Assembly (NCBI GenBank): GCA_028290685.1
Contig: JAQGJI010000111.1
Span: 1 to 35,293 of the forward strand
From: Devosia sp.
GTDB taxonomy: Bacteria; Pseudomonadota; Alphaproteobacteria; Rhizobiales; Devosiaceae
DNA: 35,293 bases
Direction: 5' to 3'
Shown here: positions 1 to 7,552 of the stretch, piece by piece
Position numbering within the stretch: the first letter of the stretch is position 1
Layout of the letters: every line of letters begins with the position of its first letter
Program-made: the position numbers and the translations under genes
Notes under the pieces: model-generated
The model's input: only the letters and a program-made list of their open reading frames with translations
What the model was told of the DNA's origin: nothing
Database searches by the model: none

Positions 1-288
1 AATTCCCTTGCCACCATCATCGGGCCATTGGCTGCAACACAGATCTTTTCCTACTTCACCAGCGCGGCCGATTCGCCGGGCTATTTCCCCGGAGCGCCAT
101 TCATCGCTGCAAGCGCCTGCGTTGTTCTGGCACTCATCATCTTCTCCATCGCCGCGTGGCGGTTCGAACTCGGTCATCGGCCCAGCATTGCCAATCATCC
201 GCACGTTCCCGACATGCCGCCCCCCGGCCAGGTTCGGTTGCCTCCGATAGATGAAGACGACGTTGATGCAAGTACGCCCCGCCATTGA
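1..288 (+). CDS. MFS transporter, TCR/Tet-like, C-terminal fragment
   Basis: The frame is open from the first base and stops with TGA at 286-288, so only the last 95 codons are present. The visible part contains a loop ending in a PGAPF segment, a last membrane helix rich in A, V, L and I (about residues 38-57), and a polar cytoplasmic tail of about 35 residues. The pattern 'GPL…F.YF…PGYFPGAPF', followed by a final helix, resembles the C-terminus of the TetA/TCR drug:proton antiporters of the major facilitator superfamily; that assignment is family knowledge applied to a short fragment. The gene overlaps the start of the next acetyltransferase gene, which implies co-transcription. The substrate cannot be inferred. 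Confidence 0.7.
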   Translation, partial: NSLATIIGPLAATQIFSYFTSAADSPGYFPGAPFIAASACVVLALIIFSIAAWRFELGHRPSIANHPHVPDMPPPGQVRLPPIDEDDVDASTPRH

Positions 289-748
289 CGCGGATCGCCC
301 GGCGGTTCTGGCCATCGTTGCGCCGGTTCTGGCAGCTGGCGAAACATATGCCATCGCCCGTGACCTCGACGCCGCGGCGGCTCTCGCCTACTGGTTCAGC
401 CCCGCCCACGATGTGTTCGTGGCCCAGGACAGGGATGTCGTCGCTGGCACCTACTATCTTCAGGCCAACCAGCAGGGTGGCGGCGCCCATGTCGCCAATT
501 GCGGGTACATGACCGCGCCAGCCGCTCAAGGTAAAGGTGTTGCGCGTGCCATGTGCGAACACTCCCTGATCGAGGCGCGAAAACGCGGTTTCCGAGCCAT
601 GCAGTTCAACCATGTGGTCTCAACCAACAGCCGCGCCGTGGCTCTGTGGCAAAAACTGGGCTTTGCCATTGTCGGCACCCTCCCCAAAGCGTTCCAGCAT
701 CCTGTTCACGGCTATGTCGACAGCTACGTGATGTTCCGCGAACTCTGA
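251..748 (+). CDS. GNAT family N-acetyltransferase
   Basis: This 165-residue protein has the GCN5-related fold. An acetyl-CoA pyrophosphate-binding loop, QGKGVA, lies at residues 93-98 on motif A, preceded by the beta strand 'GYMTAPA'. A motif B segment at residues 126-138 (NSRAVALWQKLGF) is the usual substrate-side helix and strand. Proteins of this type transfer an acetyl group from acetyl-CoA to an amine of a small molecule or protein; the acceptor is unknown. The ATG at 251 lies inside the end of the upstream transporter gene (38 bp overlap). A second ATG at 266 would put the typical 'RPA' N-terminus at residue 4 and may be the true start. Neither start has a strong ribosome binding site, so translation is probably coupled to the upstream gene. 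Confidence 0.88.
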   Translation: MKTTLMQVRPAIDADRPAVLAIVAPVLAAGETYAIARDLDAAAALAYWFSPAHDVFVAQDRDVVAGTYYLQANQQGGGAHVANCGYMTAPAAQGKGVARAMCEHSLIEARKRGFRAMQFNHVVSTNSRAVALWQKLGFAIVGTLPKAFQHPVHGYVDSYVMFREL

Positions 749-815
749 GTTGTGATGGCGCGGGCCGGAACGTTTGGACTCGTGCCTAGTTCAGACAAGG
801 TCAGGAGCCAGGAAA

Positions 816-1091
816 ATGCCACGCTTTTTCTTTAATCACACGACCAAGTCAGGCGAACGCGAGATCGATATCGACGGTCTCAAGCTGCAATCGCTCAACA
901 ACGCCATCGAGGAAGCAAGCTTTGCCGCCCAAGGGGCAGTAGCGCTGGCTGAAGAGCCGACCGAAGGCGTATTCGAAATCGAGGACGAGGGTCGTGTCGT
1001 TGTCGCGCGCGTACCCTATGTTGCCGGTTCGGATGAAAGCCATGCCGATCCTGCCGAGCAGGACAGCGCCAGCGACAAGCCTTCTGAATAA
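816..1091 (+). CDS. small DUF6894-like protein
   Basis: The protein has 91 residues and begins MPRFFFNHTT, the N-terminal pattern of the DUF6894 family, whose function is unknown. An in-frame TTG-type start lies upstream, but the ATG at 816 is chosen because AGGA sits just ahead of it and the family signature begins there. The body is acidic (GVFEIEDEG), and the last 20 residues are a low-complexity tail of D, E, S and A. No membrane segment or signal peptide is visible. It stands alone between an acetyltransferase gene and a strong terminator. Family membership rests on the N-terminal motif and size, so it is moderately certain. Confidence 0.72.
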   Translation: MPRFFFNHTTKSGEREIDIDGLKLQSLNNAIEEASFAAQGAVALAEEPTEGVFEIEDEGRVVVARVPYVAGSDESHADPAEQDSASDKPSE

Positions 1092-1119
1092 AAAGCCCCG
1101 CAACAGCGGGGCTTTGTTT
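1092..1119. terminator. bidirectional Rho-independent terminator
   Basis: A perfect 10-bp stem (1092-1101 with 1106-1115) encloses an AACA loop. It is followed by a T-rich tract on the plus strand and preceded by an A-run that becomes a T-run on the minus strand. It lies between the convergent ends of the DUF6894-like gene and gnd and can serve both. Confidence 0.88.
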
Positions 1120-1168
1120 GCTCGTGATCTGGCACGGCTTTAGGTGAGCTGGCGGAAGCCGCCTGGTT

Positions 1169-2587
1169 TCACTTGCCGAGTGTTGACGGCCAGGTGCCAT
1201 GCAGATCGCTGCCACGCCCGACGATCTCGAAGCCATGCGCACCGAAGAAATCGCGCTGCCCCTGGATCAGATTGGCCGTTCCCTGCGCCTGGCGATAGCT
1301 GTCGAAATAGCTCAGTGCCGCTGACAGGCACATCATCGGGAACTCACCCGCTGCTGCTGCCGCAACCACCTTGCGCAGGCTTGGATGGGCATTTTTCATC
1401 AAGGCGACGAAGTCCGGCACGACCAGCAGGTTTACATTGCCGCCCTTCTCGTAAGCGGCTGACATCTGGTCAAGAAAACGCGACCGGATGATGCACCCGG
1501 CACGCCAAATCTTGGCAATGGTCGCCAGCGGCAGGGCCCAGCCGTTTTCTTCCGAGGCCTTGGCAATCACGGCAAAACCCTGGGCGTAGGAGACAATCTT
1601 GCCCGCCAGCAGTGCCTGCTCCAAATCGGCCAACGACACATCGGTCCTGGCCCGGCTTGGCGTTCCGTAGATGCTCTGGGCTGCTACACGCTCGTCCTTG
1701 CGCGATGAAATCGAGCGCGCCGCGACCGCGCCCTCGATGGCGGTTGCCGGCACACCCATCTGTTGCGCCACGATCGCCGACCAGACGCCGGTGCCCTTTT
1801 GCCCGGCCTTGTCGAGGATCAGTTCAACCAGTGGCTTGCCGGTCTGCTCATCGACCGCCGCCAGCACATGGCCGGTGATCTCGATCAGATAGGAGTTGAG
1901 CGGACCCTTGTTCCACTCCTTGAACACGTCGGCGCATTCCCCCGGGCTCATGCCCAGCCCGTCACGCATCACGCCATAGACTTCGGCGATCATCTGCATG
2001 TCGCCATATTCGATGCCGTTGTGGATGGTCTTGACGAAGTGGCCCGCGCCGCCCTCCCCCAGATAAGCGCAGCAGCTTTCGCCGTTGAACTGGGCGGCAA
2101 TGGCGGTCAGTACGCTTTCCGCATTGTGCCACTGTTCCTTGGAGCCCCCCACCATGATCGAAGGACCATGGCGCGCGCCCTCTTCGCCACCCGAGACGCC
2201 AACGCCCAGATAACCGATGCCCTTGGGCTTGAGATAGTCGAAGCGGCGCTGCGTGTCGGTGAACAGCGAATTGCCGCATTCAATGATCGCATCACCCTGC
2301 TCCAGATGGGGCAGCAATTGCTCGATCATCGCATCGACCGGCGCACCCGCCTTGACCATGATGATGATCGAGCGCGGGCGCTTTACCGCCTGGACGAAGT
2401 CGGCAAGCTCGTATCTGGCGACGGTCCTGCCGTCGAGCCCCTGCGCCTTGGCCTCGGCGACGAACTCATCGATGCGCCCGGAAGAGCGGTTGTGGACGGC
2501 GATTGTATAGCCTTTTTCTGCAATGTTCAGGGCCAGGTTCGAACCCATCACGGCCAGCCCGATCAGGCCAATATCTGCAGTCGACAT
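1169..2587 (-). CDS. gnd: 6-phosphogluconate dehydrogenase, decarboxylating
   Basis: Gnd oxidises 6-phosphogluconate to ribulose 5-phosphate and CO2 with NADP+ in the pentose phosphate pathway. At 472 residues it matches the long form (E. coli, 468). The dinucleotide-binding loop GLAVMG is at residues 10-15. The family signature 'GVSGGEEGARHGPSIMVGG' follows around residue 130, and the catalytic-lysine region 'HFVKTIHNGIEYGDMQ' about 50 residues later. The C-terminal half is the all-helical domain ending in a GTANLIQGQRDFFGAHGFE-type tail. The frame is open upstream, but the ATG at 2587 is preceded by AAGGA seven bases away and begins the conserved MSTADIGLIG. The gene is divergent from the gluconate genes across about 200 bp (2588-2785), which must contain both promoters; I could not pick out a convincing operator there. 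Confidence 0.97.
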   Translation of the reverse strand: MSTADIGLIGLAVMGSNLALNIAEKGYTIAVHNRSSGRIDEFVAEAKAQGLDGRTVARYELADFVQAVKRPRSIIIMVKAGAPVDAMIEQLLPHLEQGDAIIECGNSLFTDTQRRFDYLKPKGIGYLGVGVSGGEEGARHGPSIMVGGSKEQWHNAESVLTAIAAQFNGESCCAYLGEGGAGHFVKTIHNGIEYGDMQMIAEVYGVMRDGLGMSPGECADVFKEWNKGPLNSYLIEITGHVLAAVDEQTGKPLVELILDKAGQKGTGVWSAIVAQQMGVPATAIEGAVAARSISSRKDERVAAQSIYGTPSRARTDVSLADLEQALLAGKIVSYAQGFAVIAKASEENGWALPLATIAKIWRAGCIIRSRFLDQMSAAYEKGGNVNLLVVPDFVALMKNAHPSLRKVVAAAAAGEFPMMCLSAALSYFDSYRQAQGTANLIQGQRDFFGAHGFEIVGRGSDLHGTWPSTLGK

Positions 2588-2785
2588 ACACGCGTCCTTC
2601 CGAAGGTCTTTTCGCCAATCCATGCGTCCAGCGCATGCAACACGGCGCGACCTGACCACAATTGCATCGGATACGGAAGGCGGATTCACGCATAAACGAG
2701 CTAAATATCGCTCCTTGTATGGCAGAATCGATTGCCTCTGGGCGAGCGCGCCCCTACCGTCTCGCAACTGCGCCTGGGGATAGCA

Positions 2786-3550
2786 ATGGCACCAAGTTTT
2801 GATCTTTCCGGCAAACGAGCGCTGATCACCGGCTCCAGCCGCGGGCTGGGCTATGCCATGGCCCAGGCCCTTGCGGGAGCTGGCGCTGCCGTGGTGCTCA
2901 ACGCCCGCGATGAAGTCGCGCTTGGCCTGGCCGCTGCCGAGCTTGCGGCAACGGGCGCCGCAGTCCACGCCCTGGCTTTCGATGTCACCAGCGAAGACAG
3001 CGTCGGAGACGCCGTGGCCCACTGCGAAACCCAGATCGGCCCCATCGACATCCTGATCAACAATGCGGGCATTCAGATTCGCGGCTCACTCGAGGACTAC
3101 GCCCACGATAAATTCGAGCAGATGCTGGCGACCCATGTCGTTGCGACCTTTACCGTCAGCAAGGCCGTCGCCAAGGCCATGATCGGCCGTGGACACGGCA
3201 AGATCATCAATATCTGTTCGGTTCTGAGCTCGCTCGCCCGCCCCACCGTTGCACCCTATGGAGCCGCCAAGGCGGCGGTCGCCAACCTCACCCGCGGCAT
3301 GGCTGCGGATTGGGCGCCACGCGGGCTCAACATCAATGCCATTGCGCCGGGCTATTTCAAGACCGAGCTGAACAAGACCCTGATGGCAGATCCACAGTTC
3401 AACAACTGGGTGGAACAGCGCACCCCCATGCGCCGCTGGGGCAATCTGGACGAGTTGGGCGGCGCGGCGGTTTTCCTCGCCTCCCCGGCATCGAGCTTCA
3501 TCAACGGTCACATCCTTTATGTGGATGGCGGCTTCACGGCGGTGGTTTGA
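2786..3550 (+). CDS. idnO: gluconate 5-dehydrogenase (SDR family)
   Basis: This 254-residue short-chain dehydrogenase has the cofactor loop TGSSRGLG at residues 15-22, NNAG at 92-95, and catalytic Ser145, Tyr158 and Lys162 (YGAAK). The C-terminal region ('APGYFKTEL', 'RTP..RWG', 'GAAVFL', a VDGG end) closely resembles E. coli IdnO, which reversibly reduces 5-ketogluconate to gluconate with NADP(H). The length is identical to that enzyme. The ATG at 2786 is chosen over an upstream in-frame TTG because GGGGA precedes it and the SDR fold starts directly after. The gene ends four bases before a gluconokinase, so product and next enzyme are encoded together. A different sugar-acid substrate remains possible. 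Confidence 0.86.
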   Translation: MAPSFDLSGKRALITGSSRGLGYAMAQALAGAGAAVVLNARDEVALGLAAAELAATGAAVHALAFDVTSEDSVGDAVAHCETQIGPIDILINNAGIQIRGSLEDYAHDKFEQMLATHVVATFTVSKAVAKAMIGRGHGKIINICSVLSSLARPTVAPYGAAKAAVANLTRGMAADWAPRGLNINAIAPGYFKTELNKTLMADPQFNNWVEQRTPMRRWGNLDELGGAAVFLASPASSFINGHILYVDGGFTAVV

Positions 3551-3553
3551 TCG

Positions 3554-4096
3554 ATGGCTTTGACTCCCGCCAGAATCATCATCGTGATGGGCGTCAGCTC
3601 CTCCGGGAAGTCCACGGTAGGGCAGTCCATAGCGCGCCGCCTGCACGCGCCATTCCTCGATGGTGATGGATATCATCCCGCGGCCAATGTCGAAAAGATG
3701 CGCGCCGGCATTCCCCTGGTCGATGAGGATCGCTGGCCGTGGCTCGAGCGCCTGGCGCAGTCCCTGCATGAAGCCGCTGATCGCAAGGATGCTGCCGTGG
3801 GCGCTTGCTCTGCCCTGCGGCGCGTCTATCGGGACTATCTTGTCGAGAAAGCCGGCGAACCGATCCTGTTCGTGTATCTGGAGGGAACCCAGGCGGTCAT
3901 CGCCGAGCGGATGGCGAGGCGCAGCCACGAATACATGCCCGCAAGCCTGCTCGACTCCCAGTTCGCGACTCTGGAAGTGCCCGACCCACGGCACGAAAAC
4001 GTGCTGGTCGTTCCGGTCACCGATAGTGTTGAAAAGATCACGTTGACGGCCCTCAAGGCGGCCGATCACCTCAAGCGGTTCAAGCGCTGGCAATGA
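3554..4096 (+). CDS. gntK: gluconokinase
   Basis: This 180-residue P-loop kinase has a Walker A motif GVSSSGKST at residues 13-21. The GntK signature follows: 'FLDGDGYHP..N..KM..G.PL.DEDR.PWL' at residues 35-64, where the aspartate and histidine bind gluconate. It phosphorylates D-gluconate to 6-phosphogluconate with ATP, feeding Gnd, encoded divergently 1 kb away. Length is normal for the GntK/IdnK family. The ATG begins three bases after the dehydrogenase stop, so the two genes form a dicistronic operon. Its stop lies eight bases from the end of the convergent CYTH gene, with no terminator between them. Confidence 0.95.
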   Translation: MALTPARIIIVMGVSSSGKSTVGQSIARRLHAPFLDGDGYHPAANVEKMRAGIPLVDEDRWPWLERLAQSLHEAADRKDAAVGACSALRRVYRDYLVEKAGEPILFVYLEGTQAVIAERMARRSHEYMPASLLDSQFATLEVPDPRHENVLVVPVTDSVEKITLTALKAADHLKRFKRWQ

Positions 4097-4104
4097 TTGC
4101 AGTG

Positions 4105-4575
4105 CTATTCAGCCGGCGGGCCCTCTGCCCGTGACAGGCTCGCATTGTAGTAGCGATCATCGTGCGTCACTTCCCGGCCGATCCAGTCGGGGATTTGCAC
4201 ATGCTGGTCTTCGCTCTCGAGTTCGACTTCAGCAATAATCAGTCCCTGGTGCCGTCCCCCGAACACATCCACCTCCCAGGTCAGCCCGCCCCAGGGCACC
4301 AGGTGTCGCTGCTTTTCGAGCACATGCGGCTCTGCCATCAGCAGCAGTTCGCGCCCGTCGCCAACGGGAATTTCGTATTCGTATTCCGCCCGCGACCGTC
4401 CATGAACAGCGCCCTTGAGCGTCAGGAACGCCTCACGGTCGTCCCTGCTGCGCACCCGGACCGTCGCCTTGGCATTGGACGACAGATACCCCTGTCGGAT
4501 CGCAGTGCTTTTGATGATCAACGCCTGCCAGCCGTCATCCCTCACCAGGAACTTGCGCTCGATCTCTGTCGCCAT
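4105..4575 (-). CDS. CYTH domain protein (triphosphate tunnel metalloenzyme)
   Basis: The 156-residue protein opens with the diagnostic ExExK motif (Glu4, Glu6, Lys8 in TEIERKFLV). Alternating charged strands follow ('RVRSRDDREAFLTLKG', 'EYEYEI', 'WEVDVF', 'AEVELESED'), giving the eight-stranded tunnel that binds triphosphate and metal. Bacterial members hydrolyse inorganic triphosphate or cyclise nucleotides; for a short stand-alone protein like this, triphosphatase activity is the usual expectation. Its ATG starts one base after the stop of the CHAD gene, so the two are translated together. In E. coli YgiF the CYTH and CHAD domains are fused; here they are separate proteins. Confidence 0.93.
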   Translation of the reverse strand: MATEIERKFLVRDDGWQALIIKSTAIRQGYLSSNAKATVRVRSRDDREAFLTLKGAVHGRSRAEYEYEIPVGDGRELLLMAEPHVLEKQRHLVPWGGLTWEVDVFGGRHQGLIIAEVELESEDQHVQIPDWIGREVTHDDRYYNASLSRAEGPPAE

Positions 4576-4576
4576 C

Positions 4577-5461
4577 TCAGGGTTTCCCAGGTAGCAATGA
4601 CCAATATTGCTGGAAGCGCCGCCGCAGTGCCTCCGGCTTTCCGGCCGCCAGTTGCCGTCCGAGCGTAAAAGCTGCTGCCGCCAGTTCGTCCTGCTGCGCT
4701 TTGAGCACTTTGATGACAGGGCCCTTGATCGCCATGCTGGTGAAGGTCTGCTGCAAGACTGCAAGATTGTGATGCTCGCCCAACAAATCGCCTAAATCGT
4801 CAACTGCCGCTTGCCGGCCTCTCAACAATTCTGGTGCGCTGCGTCGCAGCAGGTTCACGTGATGCCCGTGATATTTGGCCGTTTTGCGCCACTCGTGCAG
4901 ATGCTCGGCAATCGGCTCGTCCTGGGCCTGAGCCAGCCGCTTGCGAAACTGCCGGTAATTTGCCGTCAGCCCGTCGCCCAGGATGTCAAAGCCCCGCCCA
5001 TCGAATGACCAATCATCGATCCTTCGTGCAGCCGCTGCAAAGATATAGCCAAATCTGGCGAACGGATCCTCGCTGCCCCCTCCTGGCTGCCGGGCCTGCT
5101 CGGCCAGCATGGCAGAAAGGGCCTCGGCTTGCGCTGGGCTGATCCGGGCATCGCCATGGCGGCGATCGAATGCCAGCACATGCGCGAAAGTTTCGACCAT
5201 CACGGCTGCGTCGCGCGCTTGCGACAGCGAGGCGGCGGCCTTGCGGAACGCTCCATTTTCCTTGTCCGCACCCGCAAAGCGCGGGCCCACCAGCCGCACC
5301 AGCCCGCGCAACTTCTTGCAGATGCGCCGCAGGCTGTGGACGGTTTTGTCCGCCTCGTCGCGCGGTGCTGCGATCTTTCCGAGAGCCTTGTCGATCTGTT
5401 CGCTGGCAGTGGCGCGCACTTGCGCGTCGACGTTCTTGCGGTGCGTAAAGGCGAAAGTCAT
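4577..5461 (-). CDS. CHAD domain protein
   Basis: The 294-residue, all-helical, basic protein has the two CHAD repeats. The first contains 'KTVHSLRRICKKLRGLVRLV' with a conserved histidine and a basic run near residue 45; the second contains 'LHEWRKTAKYHGHHVNLL'. CHAD domains bind polyphosphate through these histidine and lysine/arginine helices (family knowledge). The frame extends 42 codons upstream, but that part lacks any family feature and overlaps a terminator, so the ATG at 5461 (MTFAFTHRKN) is used. It is the first gene of a two-gene operon with the CYTH protein. Together they suggest a polyphosphate or triphosphate-related function, which is inference. Confidence 0.92.
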   Translation of the reverse strand: MTFAFTHRKNVDAQVRATASEQIDKALGKIAAPRDEADKTVHSLRRICKKLRGLVRLVGPRFAGADKENGAFRKAAASLSQARDAAVMVETFAHVLAFDRRHGDARISPAQAEALSAMLAEQARQPGGGSEDPFARFGYIFAAAARRIDDWSFDGRGFDILGDGLTANYRQFRKRLAQAQDEPIAEHLHEWRKTAKYHGHHVNLLRRSAPELLRGRQAAVDDLGDLLGEHHNLAVLQQTFTSMAIKGPVIKVLKAQQDELAAAAFTLGRQLAAGKPEALRRRFQQYWSLLPGKP

Positions 5462-5551
5462 TGGCAAACCTGAACAAAGGACAAGAGTGCATCCCGATGG
5501 CAACACTAAGACCCAAACGCTGTCACAAACCAGTCCTGTTGCGCCAACAGG

Positions 5552-5583
5552 AAAAAGGCCGCCCTTCCGGACGGCCTTTTTTT
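5552..5583 (-). terminator. Rho-independent terminator after the CsbD gene
   Basis: A run of A and GGCCG (5552-5561) pairs with CGGCC and a run of T (5572-5583), with a short inner CC/GG pairing. On the minus strand the stem is followed by a T-run, which ends the CsbD transcript. It lies about 90 bp upstream of the CHAD start, so CHAD and CYTH need their own promoter. Confidence 0.8.
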
Positions 5584-5600
5584 CCATGATGGCGGCGTAG

Positions 5601-5783
5601 TCAGTGCTTCAGGGCATCGCGCACAGCATCTTTGGCTTCGCCGACTTTCTGCTGAACCTTGCCTTCAGCTTTGTCGAGCTTCCCTTCACTCTGAAGCTTT
5701 TCGTTGCCGGTCAGCCCGCCAGCGGCGTCCTTGAGAGAGCCCTTGACCTGCTTGCCGGCGCCGTCCATTTGATCTTTGTGCAT
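5601..5783 (-). CDS. CsbD family general-stress protein
   Basis: This 60-residue hydrophilic protein is rich in K, G, A, E and Q. It has the two CsbD-type stretches 'GAGKQVKGSLKDAAGGLTG' and 'GKLDKAEGKVQQKVGEAKDA'. CsbD proteins are abundant in stressed or stationary-phase cells, and their molecular role is unknown. The ATG at 5783 is preceded by a strong GAGGAGA site on the minus strand. A terminator follows at 5552-5583, so it is probably a single-gene transcript. Confidence 0.93.
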   Translation of the reverse strand: MHKDQMDGAGKQVKGSLKDAAGGLTGNEKLQSEGKLDKAEGKVQQKVGEAKDAVRDALKH

Positions 5784-5915
5784 GATATTCTCCTCTCATT
5801 GTCGTTGCAGTATCAACGGCACAGCGAGTCATGAGTTCCTTTGCCCTGTTCACGGTCCTGGCACCGCCACAGGGTGGTGTTGTTCAAACCGCTTGCTCTC
5901 TGCTAGGACCCCACC

Positions 5916-6587
5916 ATGCCCGGTCCCATGCCCACCCTTGTTGATTACTTTCCTGCGCTCGACCCCTATCTGATCGTGCTTCATGTGGACGACGATATCC
6001 TCGTCCTCGACAAGCCCAGCGGCCTGCTCAGCGTTCCGGGGAAGGATCCGTCCCTTTGGGATTGCCTTGAATACCGCGCCCGCCAGCAGTGGCCCACCGC
6101 CGGCATGTGCCATCGGCTCGACAAGGATACTTCAGGCGTTCTGGTGATGGCGCTCAACAAGCGCGCCCACGGCCGCATCGGCTCGCAATTCGAGCACCGC
6201 AAGACCACCAAGGCCTATATCGCGCGCGTTGCCGGCATCATCGAAGAGGACACTGGCCTCATCGATCTACCCCTCGCCACCGATTGGGAAAACAAGCCTC
6301 GCCAGCGCGTCGACCATGAAAACGGCCGCCCCTCGCAAACCGAATGGACAGTGCTGGAGCGCGAAGCCGACGCCACTCGCGTGCGTCTGCACCCCCTTAC
6401 CGGCCGTACCCACCAGTTGCGAGTGCACATGAAGGCAATCGGCCATGTGATTCTGGGGGATGCCTTTTATGCCGATCCCGCAGCCTTCGCCGCCGCCGAC
6501 CGCCTCCAGCTGCACGCCGCAGAACTAGGCTTCACGCACCCTACTACCGGTGAGTTCCAGACCTTCGTCGCACCAACGCCCTTCTGA
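5916..6587 (+). CDS. rluA: RluA-family pseudouridine synthase
   Basis: The 223-residue protein has the RluA-family catalytic motif HRLDKDTSG at residues 66-74, with Asp69 as the nucleophile. It also has 'DKPSGLLSVPGK' (residues 32-43), 'PLTGRTHQLRVHM' with the conserved arginine, and 'GHVILGDAFY'. It lacks the N-terminal S4 domain of RluC and RluD, and its length matches E. coli RluA (219), which modifies U746 of 23S rRNA and U32 of some tRNAs. The exact target here is inferred from this architecture. The gene stands alone, with the divergent CsbD gene 130 bp upstream and a palindromic repeat downstream. Confidence 0.9.
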   Translation: MPGPMPTLVDYFPALDPYLIVLHVDDDILVLDKPSGLLSVPGKDPSLWDCLEYRARQQWPTAGMCHRLDKDTSGVLVMALNKRAHGRIGSQFEHRKTTKAYIARVAGIIEEDTGLIDLPLATDWENKPRQRVDHENGRPSQTEWTVLEREADATRVRLHPLTGRTHQLRVHMKAIGHVILGDAFYADPAAFAAADRLQLHAAELGFTHPTTGEFQTFVAPTPF

Positions 6588-6611
6588 GCTTCACGAAAGC
6601 GCACCACCCCG

Positions 6612-6755
6612 ATGTCATCCCGGGCCTTGAGCCGGATCCATCCTGAGATTTGCCTGAGAACGCGATCGGTCCAATCGACCTGCCGGCCGTCGTGGTCGAG
6701 ACGGATGCGCCGCGATGCTACCGGGATGGTGGTTCCCCTGCCGGCAATGACCCTG
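6612..6755. repeat. degenerate dispersed palindromic repeat, copy 1
   Basis: The left end (6615-6647) reads TCATCCCGGGCCTTGAGCCG followed by GATCCATCCTGAG. It closely matches the left arm of a second copy at 28988. The right end (about 6721-6755) carries an inverted, decayed version ending in a GGCAATGACC-type sequence. It lies in the intergenic space between convergent rluA and the ASCH-like gene, where it may also act as a transcription-ending hairpin. No coding capacity is evident in 6588-6783. Confidence 0.65.
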
Positions 6756-6783
6756 AGCGTGCTCCCCTCAAAAGAGAGCCGCC

Positions 6784-7068
6784 CTAGGCCTCGCCCAGAT
6801 AGCCCACCTCGATACGCTGAAACAAATGTCCGGGCTTCATCGTATCCAGCCAGCGCCGGAACGCCGCGACATCCTCGAACCCTGCCCGCCGCGCCTCCGC
6901 TTCGGTCACATCATCGGGGCTCATGTCGTCGATTGCCTTGATGGCGAGAACGCCGACCTTGGTCTTGAGCGTCCCACCCGCCCTTACGGTGGGCTTGCTC
7001 CAGCGCCGGAAGACGAGATCAACCTCGCCCGCCTTGATCTGCTCCAGCAGATCCCGCTTGAGCAGCAT
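6784..7068 (-). CDS. small ASCH/PUA-like protein
   Basis: The 94-residue protein begins MLLKRDLLEQIKAGEVDLVFRRW, a pattern seen in ASCH-like proteins, where 'K..L..I..G.K..EFR.W' lines a nucleic-acid-binding cleft of the PUA-related fold. A basic segment 'KPTVRAGGTLKTKVGVLAI' follows, then an acidic helix and a short C-terminal strand. RNA binding is plausible from the fold but unproven. The start codon overlaps the ridA stop by one base (TGATG on the minus strand), so it is translationally coupled to ridA. Family assignment is by motif only. Confidence 0.78.
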   Translation of the reverse strand: MLLKRDLLEQIKAGEVDLVFRRWSKPTVRAGGTLKTKVGVLAIKAIDDMSPDDVTEAEARRAGFEDVAAFRRWLDTMKPGHLFQRIEVGYLGEA

Positions 7069-7442
7069 CAGCCGATCACTCCGGTGGCCAGCATTTCCAC
7101 CTTCAGCCCGTCGGCCAGAAGCCCTGCGATCACGGTGGCGCGGACCGGATAGGGTGCGCTGAAATACTCACGGTAAACCGCGTTCATGCCGGCGGCATCG
7201 GCCTTGTCAGTCAAAAAGATCTGGACCTGCGTGATATTGGCCATGGTGCCGCCGGCCGCCGTGATTGCCCGCTTGAGGTTCTCCAGCGTCCGCCGCGTCT
7301 GCACGCCGATATCGCCGTGCACGATCTCGCCCGTCGCCGGGTCCTCGGCTATGGCCACCAGCCACACCTGTTGCCCCGCTTTGACGCAATCACTCACCGG
7401 CGAATTTGAGGGCGCCATGCCAACATCGATCTTTTCGATCAT
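7068..7442 (-). CDS. RidA family protein
   Basis: The 124-residue protein has the YjgF/YER057c/UK114 fold: 'GQQVWLVAIAEDPATGEIV' near the N-terminus, 'QTRRTLENLKRAITAAGGT' in the central helix, and 'YFSAPYPVRATVIAGLLADGLKVEM' at the C-terminus, where the arginine and the final acidic residue line the trimer cleft. RidA hydrolyses reactive enamine/imine intermediates from PLP enzymes. The 'PARATV' region here reads 'PVRATV', which keeps the arginine. It lies 16 bp downstream of tRNA-Leu on the same strand and overlaps the ASCH-like gene. A short AGGTAAG element just upstream of ATG can serve as ribosome binding site. Confidence 0.92.
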   Translation of the reverse strand: MIEKIDVGMAPSNSPVSDCVKAGQQVWLVAIAEDPATGEIVHGDIGVQTRRTLENLKRAITAAGGTMANITQVQIFLTDKADAAGMNAVYREYFSAPYPVRATVIAGLLADGLKVEMLATGVIG

Positions 7443-7458
7443 CTGCTTACCTAAAAAC

Positions 7459-7544
7459 TGGTGCGGGCGGCGGGACTCGAACCCGCACGGGAATACTCCC
7501 TCCGGATTTTAAGTCCGGTGTGTCTACCATTCCACCACGCCCGC
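7459..7544 (-). tRNA. tRNA-Leu (anticodon TAA)
   Basis: On the minus strand the acceptor stem GCGGGCG (7538-7544) pairs with CGCCCGC (7463-7469), followed by discriminator A and an encoded CCA (7459-7461). The anticodon loop CTTAAAA gives TAA, reading UUA and UUG. A long variable arm (GGAGGGAGTATTCCCGT region) shows it is a class II tRNA. The T-arm GGTTCGAGTCC is canonical. It sits eight bases downstream of the gpt stop and 16 bases upstream of ridA, so it may be processed from a shared transcript. Confidence 0.96.
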
Positions 7545-7552
7545 GATCGCGA

